Source of the DNA: JBGPLJ01 sp963826145
GTDB lineage: Bacteria > Pseudomonadota > Gammaproteobacteria > Steroidobacterales > Steroidobacteraceae
DNA: 64,000 nt
Assembly: GCA_963826145.1 (NCBI GenBank)
Contig: CAWGVW010000001.1
Location: 1,426,001 to 1,490,000 of the forward strand
Direction of reading: 5' to 3'
Below, piece after piece: positions 53,702-64,000 of this stretch; the stretch's first letter is position 1; the number at the start of each line of letters is the position of its first letter. The translations under genes and the position numbers were made by a program. A model generated the notes under the pieces. It made no database searches. It saw only the letters and a list, made by a program, of their open reading frames with translations, and was not told the DNA's origin.

Positions 53702-55057
53702 TTACAGCGAGCGCAGGAAATTGAGGAGATCCTGCTTCTGCCCATCCGACAGCTGGTTGTAGTTGGAGATCACGCGATTCGCTTCCGAAGGACCGAATTG
53801 CCGGTCCCCTCCACTTGCGTGTGCGCGAATAGCCTGCGCGAGATCGGTGGTCCGGCCGTCATGCAGGAAAAAGATGCGCTGACCGAGGCCCCAGAGCGGC
53901 GCCGTCCGGAACTCGTCCCCCTCCGCATTGCCCTGCTCGATGTTGTCCGCGAGCTGCGGACCCATCGCGTGCACGGCGAGATCGGAGAAGAGGTCCACGT
54001 TCCTGGCACTCAAGGCCGGCACATTGCTGACCGACGTCTTAAGGGTCGGCGAATGGCAAAAGGCACAGCCCGTGTTGGCGAACAGCTGCTTGCCGCGGCT
54101 GATCGAATTCGATCCGCCCGGCGCCGTCGTCGAGCGCGTCGGTGCAGCGAGGAAGCGCATGAACACCGAGAACTTGCCGACGGCGCTTTCGGCCTCGATG
54201 CCCGTCGCGCCGGACATGTTGGTCGTGTCGTTCGGATGGCCCTTCTTGAGACAGGTCGAGCTCTCTTCGCGCTCGCTCTGGAAAAGCTCGTTCGTGATGC
54301 CCATCTCGACGTTGTAAGCCTCGCCCGAAAAGATCATCAGCGACTTGTTCTGCGCCTTCCAGCCGAAGCGCGTCACCGTACCGTCGTTGCCGTTGCGATT
54401 CAGGTGGCCCGAAATGCCGAGGTTGCGCTTCGCCCCGGAGAATGACGCCAGGTTTGCGACGATCGCGGAATCCGGAATCTGCTCGATCAGCCCGGCGCCG
54501 AAGACCGGCGTCGGAATCCGGAATACCACGTTGTTTCGGCTCAGCTGTGCGGCGAAGTTGTCCTGCTGAATCACGCAGCTCGTGGCATCGCCGGAATCAT
54601 CGATGCGTCCGGTAATGACGAAGAGCGCGTGCACGCCGCCGTCGCGCGAGCCGTCGGAACGAAACTTGAAGCGCGCCTCGCGGATCGGTCCGTTTGAGGT
54701 AATGAAGCTCGGTACCACGTTGCTTGCGCCGAAGGCGGTCGCGACCGCGACCTGCGGATTCACCGGCGGTGCCGAGCCGCCGATCGCCGGCTGCGAATGA
54801 CAGCCCCCGCAGCTGTCGAGATTGAATCGGGGGCCGAGACCTTCGCCGACGCCGTCTGCTTCCCCAAATTCATCCAGTCCCGCGTCGAAATACTCCGTTT
54901 CATAGTCTGCGAGTCCCGCGAGCGGCTCCCCGGCCGACGCGGCTCCTGTCCGAACGCCCGGATCGCGGGCGCCGGCGGCATCCGCTTGCGCTGAAGTCAG
55001 CGCAAAGCCGATGCAGAGCAGCGTCCAAAGCACCCTCTGTCTGGTTATCTTCATCAT
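53702..55057 (-). CDS. Di-heme c-type cytochrome oxidoreductase (DUF1111 family)
   Basis: The 451-aa protein has a signal peptide (about residues 1-24) and two CxxCH heme c sites: CGGCH near residue 85 and CAFCH near residue 330. DUF1111 motifs include ADYETEYFDAG, GVGEGLGPRFNLDSC, GAGLIEQIPDSAI, SRGKQLFANTGCAFCH and FFLHDGRTTDL near the end. Members are periplasmic and related to di-heme peroxidases and MbnH-like enzymes; many are annotated thiol oxidoreductases without proof. The start is one of two adjacent ATGs after GGGAGAG. A c-di-GMP-I aptamer lies in its 5' leader, so expression is probably controlled by c-di-GMP. Confidence 0.88.
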   Translation of the reverse strand: MMKITRQRVLWTLLCIGFALTSAQADAAGARDPGVRTGAASAGEPLAGLADYETEYFDAGLDEFGEADGVGEGLGPRFNLDSCGGCHSQPAIGGSAPPVNPQVAVATAFGASNVVPSFITSNGPIREARFKFRSDGSRDGGVHALFVITGRIDDSGDATSCVIQQDNFAAQLSRNNVVFRIPTPVFGAGLIEQIPDSAIVANLASFSGAKRNLGISGHLNRNGNDGTVTRFGWKAQNKSLMIFSGEAYNVEMGITNELFQSEREESSTCLKKGHPNDTTNMSGATGIEAESAVGKFSVFMRFLAAPTRSTTAPGGSNSISRGKQLFANTGCAFCHSPTLKTSVSNVPALSARNVDLFSDLAVHAMGPQLADNIEQGNAEGDEFRTAPLWGLGQRIFFLHDGRTTDLAQAIRAHASGGDRQFGPSEANRVISNYNQLSDGQKQDLLNFLRSL

Positions 55058-55561
55058 GTCGCTCTCCCGTTGTTGCGAATGGCCGTGCCGCGCTCGGCAC
55101 GTCAGTCCACGGGGGAACACAGGGAAATCGCGGGGCAGCGCCCCGCCAATGAGAACGAAGTGATGTCGGGCCTCGCGCCCGAATGGCTATCCCGTCGCTG
55201 GTTTCGATGAAACCGCACTCCCCTGGCAACCCCGCTATCAAGGGAATCGATCCCTTACGACCGGTGGCTTTGCGTCCCCGCCTTTCGGCGGGTTTGCCCT
55301 TTTCAGTGCTGCTCGAACGAGAAGCTTTGCGGCTTGCGATTCGATGCAGCCGCTGGGATGAAGCAAGCAACGTGCCCGTGCACTGCGTCAATGTGACGCG
55401 CATCAACTTCCTGATTTCCCACACAACGCCGAGTGAGCGCGGAGGAACATGTCGTGCGGCCGCGACCTTGCTGTCGCAATCTCCGCACAGGCGAATCGCG
55501 CTATTGAGCTAAGCGGCTGATTGCCGGCCACACACGCGCGTCGCGCGGTGCCGACATTGAC
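55058..55561. other. 504-bp gene-free interval carrying the riboswitch leader
   Basis: Between the di-heme gene and the MFS transporter, both on the minus strand, lies about 500 bp without a credible gene. It contains the c-di-GMP-I aptamer at 55215-55309. On the gene side there is a small hairpin (GGTTTC/GAAACC, 55200-55214). A GC-rich stem (GCGGGGC/GCCCCGC) near 55130-55146 is followed by GATTTCCC and could be part of the expression platform. I see no convincing -35/-10 pair upstream of the aptamer. Confidence 0.6.
55215..55309 (-). promoter_or_regulatory. Cyclic di-GMP-I (GEMM-I) riboswitch aptamer
   Basis: Read on the minus strand, the segment contains the class-I signatures in order. 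GGGCAAACC is followed by a stem capped by the GAAA tetraloop (CCGAAAGG), then GGGACGCAAAGCC, the ACCGG start of P3 and AUAGCGGGGUUGCC. P1 closes by GGCAA with UUGCC and by GCACU with AGUGC at the outer ends. These are the conserved elements of Vc2-like aptamers, including the ligand-contacting G in GGACGCAAAGCC. It lies about 160 bp upstream of the di-heme oxidoreductase start. Whether binding turns the gene on or off cannot be read from the platform. Confidence 0.92.
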
Positions 55562-56953
55562 TTAACCCCGATCGCGTTCCGTCGCATCGAGGTCTTCGCG
55601 CAGCGTGCGCGCGCCGCGAAAGTAGTGGAACGCGGCCCAGATGTTCACGAGACCGACCGCGACGAGCGCGTAGCGAAGCGAGTCCTTGCCATAGGTCGGC
55701 ATCAGATGCTGGCTGATTTCACCCGCGAGAAAGGGACCGATGCCCTGTCCGATGAGCGTCTGCACGAGGAGAAGTATCGAGGTCGCCATCGCGCGCATGC
55801 GCAGCGTCGCGAGGCCCTGCGTCATGGCAAACGACGGACCGAAGAAAAATGACGCGAGGACGGTCATGACCGCGAACGAAACGGCGAGCGGCCAATGAGC
55901 GTTCGAGAGGTAAGAGCTGAATTGAAACGGCACCATCGCAAGAGTCGCGATGCCGGGCAGCCACAGGTACCAGCGGCGATCGCCGCGCCACACACTCAGG
56001 CGATCGGCGAGAAATCCGCCGAGAAACGTGCCAAGCGTGCCAACCCCCGCCATCACCGCGAGCCAGGACCCTGCCTCCTGCGACGTCATGCCGTGCGAGC
56101 GCTGAAAGAAACTCGCGTTGAGCTGGCTGCCGGCGTACCAAACGACGGAGTGCAGGCCCGCAGCGAGACACAAATGCCGGAATGCCGTGCGCTGCCACAG
56201 GTAACGAAACACTCCGCCGATCGACGGTGCGTCGCGCCGGTCGGCGTTCACCCCGAGATTCTCGGCATGGCCGCGCGGCGGCTCGCGCACCGTAAAGAGA
56301 ACGAGCAGCGCCACGATGACGCCCGGCAGGCCGATCGCGATGAAGGCGGTGCGCCAGCCGTAGTGATGATTGAGGTAGCCGCCAAAGTAACTGCCTGCGG
56401 CCGCCCCTAGCGGCACGCCGAGCGCGTAGACCGCGAGCGCCGTCGCGCGGTGGCTGCGGGAGAAGTAATCGGAAATCAGCGCGTGCGACGGTGGCGTTCC
56501 GCCCGCCTCCCCGGTGGCTGTTCCGGCGCGCGCGACCAGCAGCAGGAAGAATCCAGAAGCGAGGCCGCAGCAAGCGGTCGCCACGCTCCACACCAGGATC
56601 GCAAGCACCAGCACGTTCCGGCGGTTCCAGCGATCCGCCCAGGCGGCGATCGGAATGCCGAGCGTTGCGTAGAACACGGCAAAAGCAAGGCCGCTCAGGA
56701 TGCCGAGCTGGCCGTCGGTCAGCGTGAATTCGCGCTTGATCGACTCGAGCAGCACCGCAAGGACCGCGCGGTCCATGACATTGACGATGTAGCCGAGCAC
56801 GAGCACGACGAGGACATAGCAGGCGTAGGGGCCCAGGGTCCCGGCGGCCTTTGCCAACGCCGGCTGAACGGCCGGCCCACTCTTATATATAGGCTCCGAC
56901 GGGCTCAAATGGGGTCTCCCTGGCGGCGGATTGCCGCCGCGTCCCGCAGGCAT
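55562..56953 (-). CDS. MFS transporter, spinster-like
   Basis: The 463-aa protein has about twelve hydrophobic segments and the MFS loop motif between TM2 and TM3 (GIPIAAWADRWNRRNVLV). It resembles the spinster-like branch common in sphingomonads and steroid-degrading bacteria (GYIVNVMDRAVLAVLLESIKREF). Some 35 hydrophilic residues precede the first helix from the ATG at 56953. No good ribosome-binding site is seen there and the true start may lie downstream. A TATATATAAG stretch inside this extension might even be a -10 element. It is downstream of the TonB-receptor terminator, so it has its own promoter. Confidence 0.88.
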   Translation of the reverse strand: MPAGRGGNPPPGRPHLSPSEPIYKSGPAVQPALAKAAGTLGPYACYVLVVLVLGYIVNVMDRAVLAVLLESIKREFTLTDGQLGILSGLAFAVFYATLGIPIAAWADRWNRRNVLVLAILVWSVATACCGLASGFFLLLVARAGTATGEAGGTPPSHALISDYFSRSHRATALAVYALGVPLGAAAGSYFGGYLNHHYGWRTAFIAIGLPGVIVALLVLFTVREPPRGHAENLGVNADRRDAPSIGGVFRYLWQRTAFRHLCLAAGLHSVVWYAGSQLNASFFQRSHGMTSQEAGSWLAVMAGVGTLGTFLGGFLADRLSVWRGDRRWYLWLPGIATLAMVPFQFSSYLSNAHWPLAVSFAVMTVLASFFFGPSFAMTQGLATLRMRAMATSILLLVQTLIGQGIGPFLAGEISQHLMPTYGKDSLRYALVAVGLVNIWAAFHYFRGARTLREDLDATERDRG

Positions 56954-56970
56954 CGTAAGTCGGCCAGCAC

Positions 56971-57004
56971 AAAAAAGGGCGCGCTCACTTGCATGAGCGC
57001 GCCC
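56971..57004 (-). terminator. Intrinsic terminator of the TonB-receptor gene
   Basis: On the minus strand an 11-bp perfect stem (GGGCGCGCTCA/TGAGCGCGCCC) with a six-base loop is followed by TTTTTT. It lies about 45 bp after the receptor stop codon and is the clearest terminator in the window. Confidence 0.92.
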
Positions 57005-57049
57005 CTTGTCATCGAACTACGAGGTCGATTTACCGGTCGCCGCCCGCGG

Positions 57050-59482
<2,433 letters not shown>

Positions 59483-59635
59483 GTCCGCTCCCCCCACCCT
59501 TGTTGCAGATTATGGCTTCGACGACGTGGCGTGGTATTCGTGATACACGCGCGAGTGTGCGTGGACGGTATCACCGGTCATTTGGTTAGAGAACGGTGCA
59601 AAACGCGCGATCAGCTTTCGCGGTAAGAGAACGAC

Positions 59636-60538
59636 ATCAACGCCCTGCAGAACATCAACGCCTTCCTCGTGGTCGCCCGCCTTGGGAGCTTTTCGAGCGC
59701 GGCGCGCGAGCTGGCGGTCGCCCCCTCGGTCGTCACCAAGCGCATCACCCAGCTCGAAGAGCAGATGGGCACCGCGCTTTTCGTGCGTTCGACCCGCGGT
59801 CTCGCGCTCACCAGCGCCGGCGAACGACACATGCCGAGGTTCCTGAGCCTCGTGGCGGAGCTCGAGGAGATCCTGCACGGCTCCGCCACCGACAACGAAG
59901 CCATCGAGGGGCACCTCAGGATCAAGGCGCCGACTACCATCACCTCGCTCTATCTCGGCTCCGTGCTGAGCGATTTTCAGGTTGCGCATGCCGGTGTGAC
60001 GCTCGAGATCGTGCTGCTCGACCGCTCGGTCAATCCGCTGGAGGAGCGCTTTGACCTCGTCGTCGGCGCGCTGCCGGCGACCTATCCCAATGTCGTCGAT
60101 GTGCCGCTCTGCAACTATCCGCTCGTGCTGGTTGCCGCCCCGTCGTATCTCGCCGCGCACGATGTGCCCGAGCATCCGACGGAACTCGTGAACCACGATT
60201 GCCTCACGTCGGTTCTCCTCAGTACGACGTGGCTTTTCGAGGGCCCGGAGGGTTCGCTGAGTGTCGACGTGCACTCGCGTTTTCACGCTAACGACGGCCG
60301 GGTCCTCCTCGAAGCCGCACGCAAGGGGCTCGGACTTGCGACGCTCCCCCGATTTGTCGCCGATCGCGATCTCAAGGACGGGCGGCTGGTCGAGGTGCTG
60401 CCCGGCTTCCCGGTGGTCTCGTTCCTCCTGAAGGCGCTCGTGCCCCGCGTGAAACTGCACAGGCCTGCCGTCCGCGAGTTGGTCTCCTTTCTCAAGGCCC
60501 GCATGCAGTCCCTGCCGCCGTGGGAGAGCGGCGACTGA
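59636..60538 (+). CDS. LysR-family transcriptional regulator, start codon uncertain
   Basis: The protein of about 300 aa has the LysR winged helix-turn-helix (LQNINAFLVVARLGSFSSAARELAVAPSVVTKRI) and a periplasmic-binding-like effector domain (LRIKAPTTITSLYLG to about residue 285). The frame of the first helix has no ATG. The best-placed codon, eleven residues before the FLVVARLG helix and five bases after AAGAGA, is ATC at 59636. CTG at 59645 and GTG at 59669 are alternatives, but the GTG removes the start of the first helix. It is divergent from the TonB receptor and just upstream of the dehydratase gene, so it probably controls both. Confidence 0.85.
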   Translation: MNALQNINAFLVVARLGSFSSAARELAVAPSVVTKRITQLEEQMGTALFVRSTRGLALTSAGERHMPRFLSLVAELEEILHGSATDNEAIEGHLRIKAPTTITSLYLGSVLSDFQVAHAGVTLEIVLLDRSVNPLEERFDLVVGALPATYPNVVDVPLCNYPLVLVAAPSYLAAHDVPEHPTELVNHDCLTSVLLSTTWLFEGPEGSLSVDVHSRFHANDGRVLLEAARKGLGLATLPRFVADRDLKDGRLVEVLPGFPVVSFLLKALVPRVKLHRPAVRELVSFLKARMQSLPPWESGD

Positions 60539-60632
60539 CAGCGCGGTCGCCGCGCATCATTCTTGAAACGAGAAGACTGCTCGCGCCATGTGGCATGTTC
60601 TGTCCCCCAGCGACAGCGGCTACCATGACCTC

Positions 60633-62318
60633 ATGAAACGGCCCCTGCGCAGCAATTTCGAGCCAGGCTCTCCCCGCGAGGCAACGCGGCGCGCGCAATG
60701 GAAGGCGCTCGGTCTCTCCGACGCCGACATGCTGAAACCGAAGATCGCAGTCGTGAACAGTTCGTCGGAACTCGCGATCTGTTTCAGCCACCTCGACGGC
60801 ATTGCCAAGGTCGTCAAGGAGTCGGTTCGGGAAGCCGGCGGGCTCCCGTTCGAGATCCGCACCGCGGCGCCGAGCGACTTCATCATCGGCGCCGGCCGCG
60901 GTGGTGGCTACATCCTCGCCTCGCGTGACCTTGTCGTGAACGACATGGAGATCGCAGTCGAAGGAGCGCAACTCGACGGCATGATCTGTCTCTCGTCCTG
61001 CGACAAGACGCCCCCGGCCCATCTCATGGCCGCGGGCCGCTTCAATATTCCGACCATCCTCGTGATCTGCGGTTATCAGCAGAGCGGCTCGTATGAGGGC
61101 AAGCACGTCGACATCGAAGACGTGTTCATGGGGTCGGTGCAGGCCTCGTTCGGGAAGCTCACGCGTGAACAGTTGCGCGGCATGAGCGAAAACGCCATCC
61201 GCAGTCCGGGCGTCTGCGCCGGCATGGCGACGGCAAACTCGATGCATGTCGTGTGCGAAGCGCTCGGCATGACGGTGCCCGGCGCGGCACCGGTCCTTGC
61301 CAACAGTCCTCGCATGATGGAGAACGCGCGCCGCTCGGCGAAGCGCATCGTCGAGATGGTGCTCGAAGACCTGAAGCCGCGCGACATCATGACCGCCGGC
61401 GCGTTTCGCAACGCCGTGTCCGCGGTGCTCGCCGTCAGCGGTTCGATCAACTGCATCAAGCATCTGCAGGCGACCGCGATCGAGAGCGGAGTCGATGTCG
61501 ATGTTTTCGCACTCTTCAACGAACTTGGCAGCCGGATTCCGGTGCTGAGCGCCGTGCGGCCGAACGGCGACGACTCGATCGAGGCCTTCGAAGCAGCCGG
61601 CGGCGCGCGCGCCCTCCTCAAGCAGCTAGCGACTCTCATCGACACGAGTGTCATGACGGCGACCGGCAAGACACTTGCCGAGAATCTTGCCAACGTCGCG
61701 GTCGCAGATCCGGAGGTGATCCGTCCGATCACGCGACCATTCTCCACCAAACCGCCAATCGTCATCCTCCATGGCTCGCTCGCGCCGGAGAGTGCGGTCG
61801 TGAAACTCGGGGTGCGCACCGACGGCAGGCGCGCGCAGTTCAGCGGCACGGCCATCGTTTTCGACAACGGCAACGAAGCGATAGAGGCGATCGAGCGCGG
61901 CAAGGTCAAGCCGGGTCATGTACTCGTCGTGCGCGGCATGGGGCCGAAAGGCGGCCCCGGCATGGCAGGGCCGGCGTCGATGGTCGTTTTTGCCATCGAC
62001 TCGGCGGGCTTGCAGAACGAGGTCGCCTTCGTCACTGACGGACAGCTTTCGGGTCTTTGCAACAAGGGCATCACCATCGCCGAGGTCTCGCCCGAATCGG
62101 CCGTCGGTGGACCCATCGCGCTCGTCGAAAACGGAGACCGGGTTTCAATCGACGTCGACCGGCAAAGTCTCGACCTGGACTTGCCCGCGGACGTGCTCGC
62201 GGCTCGCCGCGCAAAGCGTGGCGCAGTGCCATTGCCCAAGTCCTCCGGGTATCTTGAAATCTACCAGCGCACCGTTCAGCCGATGTCGTCGGGCGCTGTC
62301 CTCGTCAAGAACGACTGA
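60633..62318 (+). CDS. IlvD/Edd-family dehydratase (sugar-acid or dihydroxy-acid dehydratase)
   Basis: The 561-aa protein belongs to the Fe-S dehydratase family that includes IlvD, phosphogluconate dehydratase and aldonate dehydratases. Three cysteines that could hold the cluster are present: ELAICFSHL, SSCDKTPPAH and GVCAGMATANSM. The family motifs VRGMGPKGGPGMAG and VTDGQLSGLCNKGITIAEVSPE also appear. Branched-chain synthesis genes are absent here, and the setting with a LysR regulator, an FAD oxidoreductase and aconitase X points to catabolism of a hydroxylated acid. An in-frame ATG at 60588 would add 15 residues and is less likely. Confidence 0.88.
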   Translation: MKRPLRSNFEPGSPREATRRAQWKALGLSDADMLKPKIAVVNSSSELAICFSHLDGIAKVVKESVREAGGLPFEIRTAAPSDFIIGAGRGGGYILASRDLVVNDMEIAVEGAQLDGMICLSSCDKTPPAHLMAAGRFNIPTILVICGYQQSGSYEGKHVDIEDVFMGSVQASFGKLTREQLRGMSENAIRSPGVCAGMATANSMHVVCEALGMTVPGAAPVLANSPRMMENARRSAKRIVEMVLEDLKPRDIMTAGAFRNAVSAVLAVSGSINCIKHLQATAIESGVDVDVFALFNELGSRIPVLSAVRPNGDDSIEAFEAAGGARALLKQLATLIDTSVMTATGKTLAENLANVAVADPEVIRPITRPFSTKPPIVILHGSLAPESAVVKLGVRTDGRRAQFSGTAIVFDNGNEAIEAIERGKVKPGHVLVVRGMGPKGGPGMAGPASMVVFAIDSAGLQNEVAFVTDGQLSGLCNKGITIAEVSPESAVGGPIALVENGDRVSIDVDRQSLDLDLPADVLAARRAKRGAVPLPKSSGYLEIYQRTVQPMSSGAVLVKND

Positions 62319-62329
62319 CCGGAAGGCTC

Positions 62330-63634
62330 ATGACAGATCACAGGTCGCAGACAATCGCGACTCGCACGGTGCGTCGTCCCCCGACCCGTGCCATCAAGAC
62401 GCTGAACGCGGACATCTGCGTGCTCGGCGCCGGGATTTCGGGCGTAACGGCGGCGCTCGAAGCCGCCAAGCTCGGCCGCAAGGTCGTAATTGTCGATGGC
62501 GCGCCGGCGCTTGGTGGCCAGGCAATCGGCTCGATCATTGGCACGCTCATCGGCCTCTACACCCACGGCAAGGACGCCTACCAGATCACGCACGGCGTCG
62601 CGGACGATCTCATCCGCGACCTGACGGCGGAAGGGTCACTCCTGCGGCTGCACCATTCGACCGTTGTCTTCCAGTACGACGAAGTGCGGCTTGCGCGCTG
62701 GATGGAACGGAAGATCGAGGAAGCGGGCGTGCGCGCCGTGGTCGGGGCCGTGCTCACGGCGGCGAATTTCCGTGCGCGACGAGTCGAGTCGATCGATTTC
62801 GTCACGCGTTTCGGGCCGCTGCGCGTCGTCGCAAGCGGGTACGTCGATTCCTCGGGCGATGCGACACTGAGCTACGAGGCGGGCCTCGAGGTGCGGGAAC
62901 CGGAAGAGCCCGTCTACGGGACGCTCAACTTCCTCATCGAAGGCTACAACGTCGAGAATGTCGGCGAGCTCGTGATGAAAGACGTGCACGCGAAGCTCAT
63001 CGCCAAGGGCAAGGACTATGGCCTCGTGCGCCACGACGGCCACCTCATGCACTTTCCCGGCAAGAATTTCATGCTGGCCAACATCGGCCACTTCGAGACG
63101 CCGCTCGATCCGGCGGAAACCGCGCAGCTGGTATTTGAAGGCCGGCGCCAGGCCGATAACATCGTCCGATTCCTGAGGACCGAATTTCCGCGCATCTTCG
63201 AGAACGCGCGCGTGCGCACCTACGGCAATCCCGGGATCCGCCAGACCCGCTGGATCGTCAGCCGCAGGCAGCTCACGGTCGAGGACATTCGTACGACCGA
63301 GCGGCCGCCGGATGCCGCGGCCCGTTGCGCCTGGTGGGTGGAGCTCCACGGCACGAAGGAACTTGTGCACTGGGAGCGTTTCGCCGATGGACACGTTTAC
63401 TACATTCCGCTCGGCTGCATGCTGCCGAAGGACGCCGACAATATCGTCGCGGCCGGCCGCTGCGTGGACGCCGACTCGCACGCTCTTTCGGCCATCCGCG
63501 TGATGGGACCCTGCATTGCCATGGGAACGGCGGCCGCGCACGCGCTCGACCTCGCCGGCAAGGGCCCGGTCCACGACATCGATCGCGCGAAATTCCAGCA
63601 GCGCCTGCGCGACAATCTCGACCGCAAGGATTGA
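62330..63634 (+). CDS. FAD-dependent oxidoreductase (PF12831-like)
   Basis: The 434-aa protein starts five bases after GGAAGG. The dinucleotide-binding motif is ADICVLGAGISGVTAALEAAKLG at about residues 27-49, followed by VVIVDGAPALGGQAIGS. A second FAD contact is GYVDSSGDATLSYEAG, and the C-terminal GRCVDADSHALSAIRVMGPCIAMGTAAAHAL closes the fold. This is the FAD_oxidored family seen in many catabolic clusters without a characterised reaction. It is 11 bp downstream of the dehydratase and 22 bp upstream of aconitase X, so the three form one operon. Confidence 0.85.
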   Translation: MTDHRSQTIATRTVRRPPTRAIKTLNADICVLGAGISGVTAALEAAKLGRKVVIVDGAPALGGQAIGSIIGTLIGLYTHGKDAYQITHGVADDLIRDLTAEGSLLRLHHSTVVFQYDEVRLARWMERKIEEAGVRAVVGAVLTAANFRARRVESIDFVTRFGPLRVVASGYVDSSGDATLSYEAGLEVREPEEPVYGTLNFLIEGYNVENVGELVMKDVHAKLIAKGKDYGLVRHDGHLMHFPGKNFMLANIGHFETPLDPAETAQLVFEGRRQADNIVRFLRTEFPRIFENARVRTYGNPGIRQTRWIVSRRQLTVEDIRTTERPPDAAARCAWWVELHGTKELVHWERFADGHVYYIPLGCMLPKDADNIVAAGRCVDADSHALSAIRVMGPCIAMGTAAAHALDLAGKGPVHDIDRAKFQQRLRDNLDRKD

Positions 63635-63656
63635 ACGCCATGATTTCAACCACGCC

Positions 63657-64000
63657 ATGAAACTCACCGACGACGAACGCGCGATGCTCGACGGGCGCGA
63701 CGGCGCGGCCCGGCGCAAGGCGATGGAACTCCTCGTGCGCTACGGCGAGGCGCTCAATGCCGAGCGCTTCGTCGAAGCCACGAACGTTGCCGGCGTGCCC
63801 GGAACCTCGAATCCGTTCCTCGAGAACTACTACCGCGAACCGGGCGATCGCTACGATGTGATCTACTCGCGCTTCGATCTCGACAGCGATGAAGTCGTCG
63901 AAGTGCCGCGCATCACGGTGCACGCCTGTCATCTGCAGGGCGGCATCGATCCCGAGAACTGGCAGACGCTCGGCGCAAAGCCCGAACACCTGAAGATCAG
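63657..64000 (+). CDS. Aconitase X-family dehydratase, 5' part only (runs off the window)
   Basis: Translation from the ATG at 63657 stays open to the last base (114 codons). The N-terminus MKLTDDERAMLDGRDG, then AMELLVRYGEALNAERFVEA, NVAGVPGTSNPF and SRFDLDSDEVVEVPRITVHAC matches the bacterial aconitase X family. Characterised members dehydrate cis-3-hydroxy-L-proline; the archaeal branch acts on phosphomevalonate. The active-site and Fe-S cysteines lie beyond the window. Bacterial members may be fused with or followed by the small (DUF126) subunit, which would be the next thing to look for. Confidence 0.82.
   Translation, partial: MKLTDDERAMLDGRDGAARRKAMELLVRYGEALNAERFVEATNVAGVPGTSNPFLENYYREPGDRYDVIYSRFDLDSDEVVEVPRITVHACHLQGGIDPENWQTLGAKPEHLKI

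Noticed and set aside
55183..55512. Plus-strand open reading frame of about 109 codons across the riboswitch
   Set aside because: It covers the aptamer antisense, has no ribosome-binding site and shows no domain. The conserved RNA elements explain the sequence.

Overview
The window is high-G+C chromosomal DNA from a gammaproteobacterium. The gene order gyrA-serC-serA-pheA-hisC-aroA-cmk-rpsA-ihfB-lapB, the ubiG-phosphatase-yciK block, the ligA-zipA-smc block and the rimP-nusA-infB-rbfA-truB-rpsO-pnp operon are all gammaproteobacterial. ZipA, LapB and a one-cysteine DksA, together with a TonB receptor beside a spinster-type MFS transporter, suggest the Steroidobacterales/Nevskiales/Xanthomonadales neighbourhood. 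That placement is inference. I found no CRISPR array, insertion sequence, prophage, tRNA or rRNA.

Layout: 1-6.6 kb holds an ECF sigma/anti-sigma pair, a GFA-type zinc protein, a small lipoprotein, a frameshifted DUF885 lipoprotein, a bactofilin-like membrane protein, galU and a ComEA-like protein. From 6.7 to 19.3 kb runs a long minus-strand block for LPS assembly control, IHF, ribosomal protein S1, CMP kinase, shikimate/aromatic and serine synthesis, and gyrA. From 19.5 to 23.8 kb is a tightly overlapped plus-strand operon (ubiG, phosphatase, rmuC, squalene-synthase-like, yciK). From 23.8 to 29.4 kb are lpxL-like, an RluB-like protein, scpB, scpA, trpS and yciO. From 29.4 to 31.3 kb are yciB, bolA and a parvulin. 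From 31.3 to 37.6 kb are ligA, zipA and smc. From 37.7 to 40.5 kb are queF, dksA, gluQ and phaR. From 40.6 to 50.8 kb is the translation/transcription operon, with an M20-type hydrolase inserted between rbfA and truB and a regulatory leader in front of rimP. From 50.8 to 55.3 kb are a GGDEF-EAL protein, a bacterioferritin-like protein and a di-heme cytochrome gene preceded by a c-di-GMP-I riboswitch. From 55.6 kb to the end is an accessory uptake/catabolic cluster: MFS, TonB receptor, LysR, IlvD/Edd dehydratase, FAD oxidoreductase and the start of aconitase X.

Most of the window is ordinary core genome. The observations most worth following are: the c-di-GMP-I aptamer upstream of the di-heme oxidoreductase; the promoter plus two intrinsic terminators in the rimP leader; a perfect 32-bp inverted repeat between phaR and pnp; an RluB-like protein whose GRLD catalytic motif reads NPMH; an M20 hydrolase lacking two metal ligands; a gyrA reading frame broken at roughly fifteen places while its neighbours are intact; and the aconitase X/IlvD/FAD catabolic cluster, whose substrate is unknown. 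Several start codons are non-ATG and overlap the preceding stop codon (GTGA or ATGA), so translational coupling is common here.
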